From positions 1 to 25,711 of the forward strand of contig JAMCQK010000157.1 of assembly GCA_023382135.1 (NCBI GenBank): a stretch of 25,711 bases of DNA, read 5' to 3'. A program made the position numbers and the translations under genes. The notes below the pieces were generated by a model that did no database searches, was not told where the DNA came from, and saw only the letters and a program-made list of their open reading frames with translations. This DNA comes from Deinococcus sp. GTDB taxonomy: Bacteria; Deinococcota; Deinococci; Deinococcales; Thermaceae. This document shows positions 22,728 through 25,711 of the stretch, one piece after another (within the stretch, counting starts at the first letter, position 1; each line of letters starts with the position of its first letter).

Positions 22728-23792
22728 TTATGCCCTCCTGCCAAACTTCAAGCGGTACCGCGCCAACGGTTCGCTTCCGATTAGGAACATCAGTAGCAGG
22801 CCGCTGAAGACATCCACCACCCGGAAAGGCATTTGTAGGTTCAGCTTCATCACGTCGCCTCCGGCAAAAATGAGCCCCATCAGCAAAGCGGTAAAGATGG
22901 TAAGCGCGGGGTTCCCCCTCGCCAGCCAGGCCACAATAATGGCGGTAAAGCCATAACCGAGGGATATTTGCGCAGGGTCCAGGAGTCTTTTGTGTATGCC
23001 TGCGGCCTCGCCCACGCCCGCCAGGCCCGCAAGCCCGCCGGAAAGCATAGCCACCATTAGCACCGTGCGGCCAATGTTGATGCCCGCGTAGCGGGCGGCC
23101 TCGAGGTTCTCCCCTACCACCCTGAGTTCATAGCCAATCGTTGACCGGTTTAAAATCAACTGCAAGAAAAGCGCCAGCAACACGCCCAACAACAGCGTTG
23201 GCCAGTGAATAAGCGTCCCGCCAATCACAGGCAGTGTCGCGGCGGCGGGAAACTGTTCGGTGTAGGCAAAGCCCATCAGGCTCCTGCCTTTCCAGGGTCC
23301 ATTGACCAGAAACTGAACGATATAGACCGCGATGTAATTGAGCATCAGGGTGGAAAGAATTTCATTCACGCCAAGACGAGACTTTAGCAGCGCGGCGATA
23401 AGCGCGTAGGCGCCCCCCGCCAAGAAGCCCGCCAAAAACATTGTGACCAGTTTGAGTTCCGCGGGCAAAGGAATAAAAAGAGCCACGCCGGTAGCCGCCG
23501 AAGCCCCCAGCAGAAGCTGGCCCTCGGCCCCAATGTTAAAGAACTGGCTGCGGAAAGCCAGGCTAAGGCCCGCGCCAATCAGCAATAGTGGAATGGCGCG
23601 CCTGAAACTTTCGGCAATACCGGCGGGGTTTGCCAACGTTCCTTTGAAGAGGGTGAGATACGCCGTGACAGGCGGTACCCCGTAGGACCAGAAGATCAGG
23701 CTGGAAAGCGCAATAGCCGCCAGCACCGCCAGGCCCATCACTAGCCAGACGCGGTTTCCTGGCGGGTTGGGATCAAACTCAAGCCGCACCAT
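22728..23792 (-). CDS. Nucleoside-type ABC transporter permease 1
   Basis: 354 residues, also BPD_transp_2: a first helix near WLVMGLAVLAAIALSSLIFWSYG, then FRRAIPLLLIGAGLSLAFRSQFFNIGAEGQLLLGASAAT with the FNIGAEGQ signature, ELRVVGENLEAARYAGINIGR as coupling loop, and about nine helices in all. The reading frame continues upstream into the ATPase gene, but ATG 23792 is right: it follows the ATPase stop by 2 bases with GAGG upstream, and the protein then begins MVRLEFDPNPPG. Confidence 0.92.
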   Translation of the reverse strand: MVRLEFDPNPPGNRVWLVMGLAVLAAIALSSLIFWSYGVPPVTAYLTLFKGTLANPAGIAESFRRAIPLLLIGAGLSLAFRSQFFNIGAEGQLLLGASAATGVALFIPLPAELKLVTMFLAGFLAGGAYALIAALLKSRLGVNEILSTLMLNYIAVYIVQFLVNGPWKGRSLMGFAYTEQFPAAATLPVIGGTLIHWPTLLLGVLLALFLQLILNRSTIGYELRVVGENLEAARYAGINIGRTVLMVAMLSGGLAGLAGVGEAAGIHKRLLDPAQISLGYGFTAIIVAWLARGNPALTIFTALLMGLIFAGGDVMKLNLQMPFRVVDVFSGLLLMFLIGSEPLARYRLKFGRRA

Positions 23793-23794
23793 GA

Positions 23795-25318
23795 TTAGGC
23801 CTCGATGGTGGTGAACGCCGTTTCGCCCCGCATCATCCACAAGCCAATCTGCTCGCGGGTGACACTGGTTGCTTCCACGGGTCCAACCAGCTCACCCGCG
23901 TAAAGCACCCCGACGCAGTCCGAAAGGGAGATGATTTCGTCCAGATCTTCCGAGACCAGCAGCACCGCCGCGCCTTCCTGGGTTTTTTGAAGCAGCGTGG
24001 CGTGAACCTGCTCGCTGGCGCCCACGTCCAAACCGTAGGTCGGGTGCACCGCAAGGATTACCTTGAGGTTGCCAGCCAGTTCACGCGCCAGGATGATTTT
24101 TTGGATGTTCCCACCAGAAAGCAGGCGGGCCTCGGTTCCAGGTTTGGGAGCGGCGATCTCATGCTGTCTAATCTGGCGCAGGGCATTTTGGTCCAACTCC
24201 TGTTGGTCGAGCCAAAGACCCTTGGAAAAAGGCGGGCGAAAATAATTGCGGAGTGCGAGGTTCTGCGCCACGCTCATGCTGGGGACTACACCCATGCGGA
24301 TCCGGTCTTCGGGCACGTGCGCCACACCAAGCGTATGCAGCTGCCGCGGCGTCTTGCCGGTAATATCGCGGCCATCCAGCTTGACCGAGCCAGATACCGC
24401 CTTGCGTAGCCCCGCTAGTACTTGGATAAGCTCGCTCTGGCCATTACCCGCCACGCCCGCGACGCCCAGGACTTCACCTTGGTGAAGGTTAAACGAGACC
24501 GACCTCAGCGCAGGCAGACCCCGATCCGAAAAAACCGAGAGTTTCTGGACCTCGAGCACAGGAGCACCCCGTTTGGCCATACCCCGCTCGCGCTCGAAGG
24601 AAACCTGTCTTCCCACCATCATCTCGGCCAGGGTGGCTTTATCGGTGGGCGGGGTCAGGCTTCCCACCGCCTTCCCCTTGCGGAGTACGGTAACGCGGTT
24701 CGCGATCTCGAGCACCTCGTCCAGGCGGTGGCTGATGAAAAGCACTGCGCCACCGCTTTGGGTAATTCGCTGGATAACCTTGAAAAGCTCGCCCGCTTCC
24801 TGGGGCGTGAGCACGCTGGTGGGTTCGTCGAGGATTAGAATTTTTGCCCCCCGCAAGAGCGCCCGGATAATCTCCACCCGCTGCTTCTCGCCCGGAGAAA
24901 GTTGCTCCACCAGCGCGCCCGCTTCCACGTCAAGGCGGTACTGCTGTTTAAGTTCGTGCAGCCTCTTACCCAGAGGTTTTGTGGGTCGCCACCAGCCGGT
25001 GGGTAGTCCCAGGGCCAGGTTCTCCGCCACCGAGTGGCGCCGTACCAACAATGGATGCTGCGGAACCAGCCCGATGCCAAGCCGCATAGCCTCTGCCGGA
25101 GAGCCGATACGGACAGGCCTGCCAGAGAGTTCGATCTGGCCCTCGTCCGGCTGGTAAAAGCCATACAGAATGTTCATCAGTGTAGTCTTGCCGGCGCCGT
25201 TTTCTCCCAAGAGCGCATGCACCTCGCCGGGATAAACATCTAGGTCCACCTGGTCGTTGGCCACCACACCCGGGAAACGCTTGCTAATTCCTCTTAGCTT
25301 TAGAACAGGTTCACGCAT
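23795..25318 (-). CDS. Nucleoside-type ABC transporter ATPase (two ABC domains)
   Basis: 507 residues, duplicated ATPase of the BMP/sugar-type importers. Domain 1 has Walker A LLGENGAGKTTLMNI, signature LSPGEKQRVEI and Walker B ILILDEPTSVLT. Domain 2 has the usual degenerate Walker A GVAGNGQSELIQVLAGL, signature LSGGNIQKIILAREL and VILAVHPTYGLDVGA. The pattern GEVLGVAGNGQSEL is typical of nucleoside transporters (NupO/YufO type). ATG 25318 starts the conserved sequence MREPVLKLRGISKRFPG; GTG 25327 is also possible. It heads the four-gene operon. Confidence 0.93.
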   Translation of the reverse strand: MREPVLKLRGISKRFPGVVANDQVDLDVYPGEVHALLGENGAGKTTLMNILYGFYQPDEGQIELSGRPVRIGSPAEAMRLGIGLVPQHPLLVRRHSVAENLALGLPTGWWRPTKPLGKRLHELKQQYRLDVEAGALVEQLSPGEKQRVEIIRALLRGAKILILDEPTSVLTPQEAGELFKVIQRITQSGGAVLFISHRLDEVLEIANRVTVLRKGKAVGSLTPPTDKATLAEMMVGRQVSFERERGMAKRGAPVLEVQKLSVFSDRGLPALRSVSFNLHQGEVLGVAGVAGNGQSELIQVLAGLRKAVSGSVKLDGRDITGKTPRQLHTLGVAHVPEDRIRMGVVPSMSVAQNLALRNYFRPPFSKGLWLDQQELDQNALRQIRQHEIAAPKPGTEARLLSGGNIQKIILARELAGNLKVILAVHPTYGLDVGASEQVHATLLQKTQEGAAVLLVSEDLDEIISLSDCVGVLYAGELVGPVEATSVTREQIGLWMMRGETAFTTIEA

Positions 25319-25370
25319 GGTAAACACCCAACCACTGAAACAACCTTGTTCAAAAATTTAATTACGGGCC

Positions 25371-25397
25371 ATGATACCAGTAAGCACCAAAAGTCAA
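25371..25397 (-). promoter_or_regulatory. Candidate promoter of the nucleoside-transporter operon
   Basis: On the - strand TTGACT (25392-25397) and TATCAT (25371-25376) lie 15 bases apart, shorter than ideal. Transcription would give a leader of about 45 bases before ATG 25318. No purine riboswitch-like fold was recognised in that leader. Confidence 0.4.
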
Positions 25398-25422
25398 GCG
25401 GCTCGACCCGGTGAGTTCTCGT

Positions 25423-25442
25423 GCATGCCCTGCGGGGCATGC
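25423..25442 (+). repeat. Left-end hairpin of an IS200/IS605-type element
   Basis: GCATGCCC-TGCG-GGGCATGC is a perfect 8-bp stem with a 4-base loop, placed 12 bases before the tnpB-like start codon. Subterminal hairpins of this kind are recognised by Y1 transposases at the ends of IS200/IS605 elements. The exact left boundary and the target tetra/pentanucleotide could not be fixed. Confidence 0.6.
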
Positions 25443-25454
25443 TATCCTTTTTCC

Positions 25455-25711
25455 GTGGCCGCCGTTAGCCTCGCTCTCAGACTCCCCTCCCAGGGCCTCA
25501 ACCGGGTAAAGGCGGCGGAGTTTGAACCGCTCACGCTCCTGAACACTGAATTAGCCAGCCGGATTCCCTCCCTTCCTAAACAAAAGGGCAGGAAGCTCAT
25601 CCCCCGACACTTCCAAGACGTGAAGCTGGAGAGCGCCCGGGTCAACCAGACCCCCTGCAACGTGAACCGGGCCAGGAAGGTGAAGCGCTGCAAACGCCTT
25701 TCCCTGGAGGC
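25455..25711 (+). CDS. tnpB: TnpB-like protein of an IS200/IS605-type element, N-terminal fragment
   Basis: An open frame from GTG 25455 runs off the right edge: 85 codons beginning VAAVSLALRLPSQGLNRV and containing GRKLIPRHFQDVKLESARVNQTPCNVNRARKVKRCKRLSLEA. The stretch '-L-SA-VNQT--N---+-+-KRF+-LPLE' is what I recall from the N-terminal part of TnpB/IS1341-type proteins in Thermus and Meiothermus. Full TnpB is about 350-450 residues with a RuvC nuclease domain, guided by an RNA from the element's right end, which lies outside the window. TATCCT stands 6 bases before the GTG, giving a leaderless-type start. It may be complete or decayed beyond the edge. Confidence 0.65.
   Translation, partial: MAAVSLALRLPSQGLNRVKAAEFEPLTLLNTELASRIPSLPKQKGRKLIPRHFQDVKLESARVNQTPCNVNRARKVKRCKRLSLE

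Noticed and set aside
25319..25370. Purine-type riboswitch in the leader of the nucleoside-transporter operon
   Set aside because: The leader is about 45 bases and A/T-rich, too short and without the required three-way junction.
1..25711. CRISPR arrays, rRNA genes, prophage genes or a classical defence island
   Set aside because: No regularly spaced repeats, rRNA-like sequence or phage structural genes were seen on either strand.

Overview
The window looks like chromosomal DNA of a Deinococcota bacterium, most likely Meiothermus or a close relative. This is inferred from protein flavour, not from any search. Support comes from a fadNAE-type beta-oxidation cluster whose promoters carry a pseudo-palindrome resembling the Thermus FadR site, from several genes with a TANNNT -10 box 6-7 bases before the start codon (leaderless transcripts, common in this phylum), and from decayed copies of the 'CATTCTGAGCG...CTCAGGGTGA' type of dispersed repeat.

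Left part (1-3.6 kb): the tail of a MoxR-type AAA ATPase and its DUF58 partner on the + strand, converging on an MgtA-type P3B P-type ATPase whose stop codon interlocks with that of DUF58.

Histidine utilisation (3.7-11.3 kb): hutH (-) diverges from hutU-hutI (+). A ureohydrolase, probably HutG, lies further right on the - strand. Together they would convert histidine via urocanate, imidazolonepropionate and formiminoglutamate to glutamate. Between hutI and hutG sits a two-gene metal-efflux cassette: a CsoR/RcnR-family sensor and a His-rich CDF exporter with an extra C-terminal domain, overlapping by ATGA. The sensor has a near-consensus promoter with an operator-like dyad in its spacer. The cassette looks like an insertion into the hut locus.

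Middle (11.3-12.7 kb): an unassigned 231-residue protein with an HGT motif, and an HU-type nucleoid protein with a textbook terminator behind it and a hairpin-rich leader in front.

Fatty-acid degradation (12.7-20.0 kb, all -): a Nudix hydrolase, fadN, fadA and fadE in the order of the Bacillus fadNAE operon. fadA and fadE are separated by about 1.25 kb of decayed DNA, including an SMR-family efflux pseudogene (two frameshifts and one stop) and probable remains of another membrane-protein gene. fadN and fadE have almost identical promoter-operator modules, so fadE can be co-regulated despite the gap.

Right part (20.0-25.3 kb): about 600 bp of non-coding DNA with a 16-bp perfect palindrome and a decayed repeat, then a BMP/nucleoside-type ABC importer (ATPase, two permeases, substrate-binding protein, all -) ending in a strong terminator. 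The right edge holds the left end of an IS200/IS605-type element: a perfect hairpin followed by the first 85 codons of a TnpB-like protein, cut off by the window.

No CRISPR array, rRNA or tRNA was seen.
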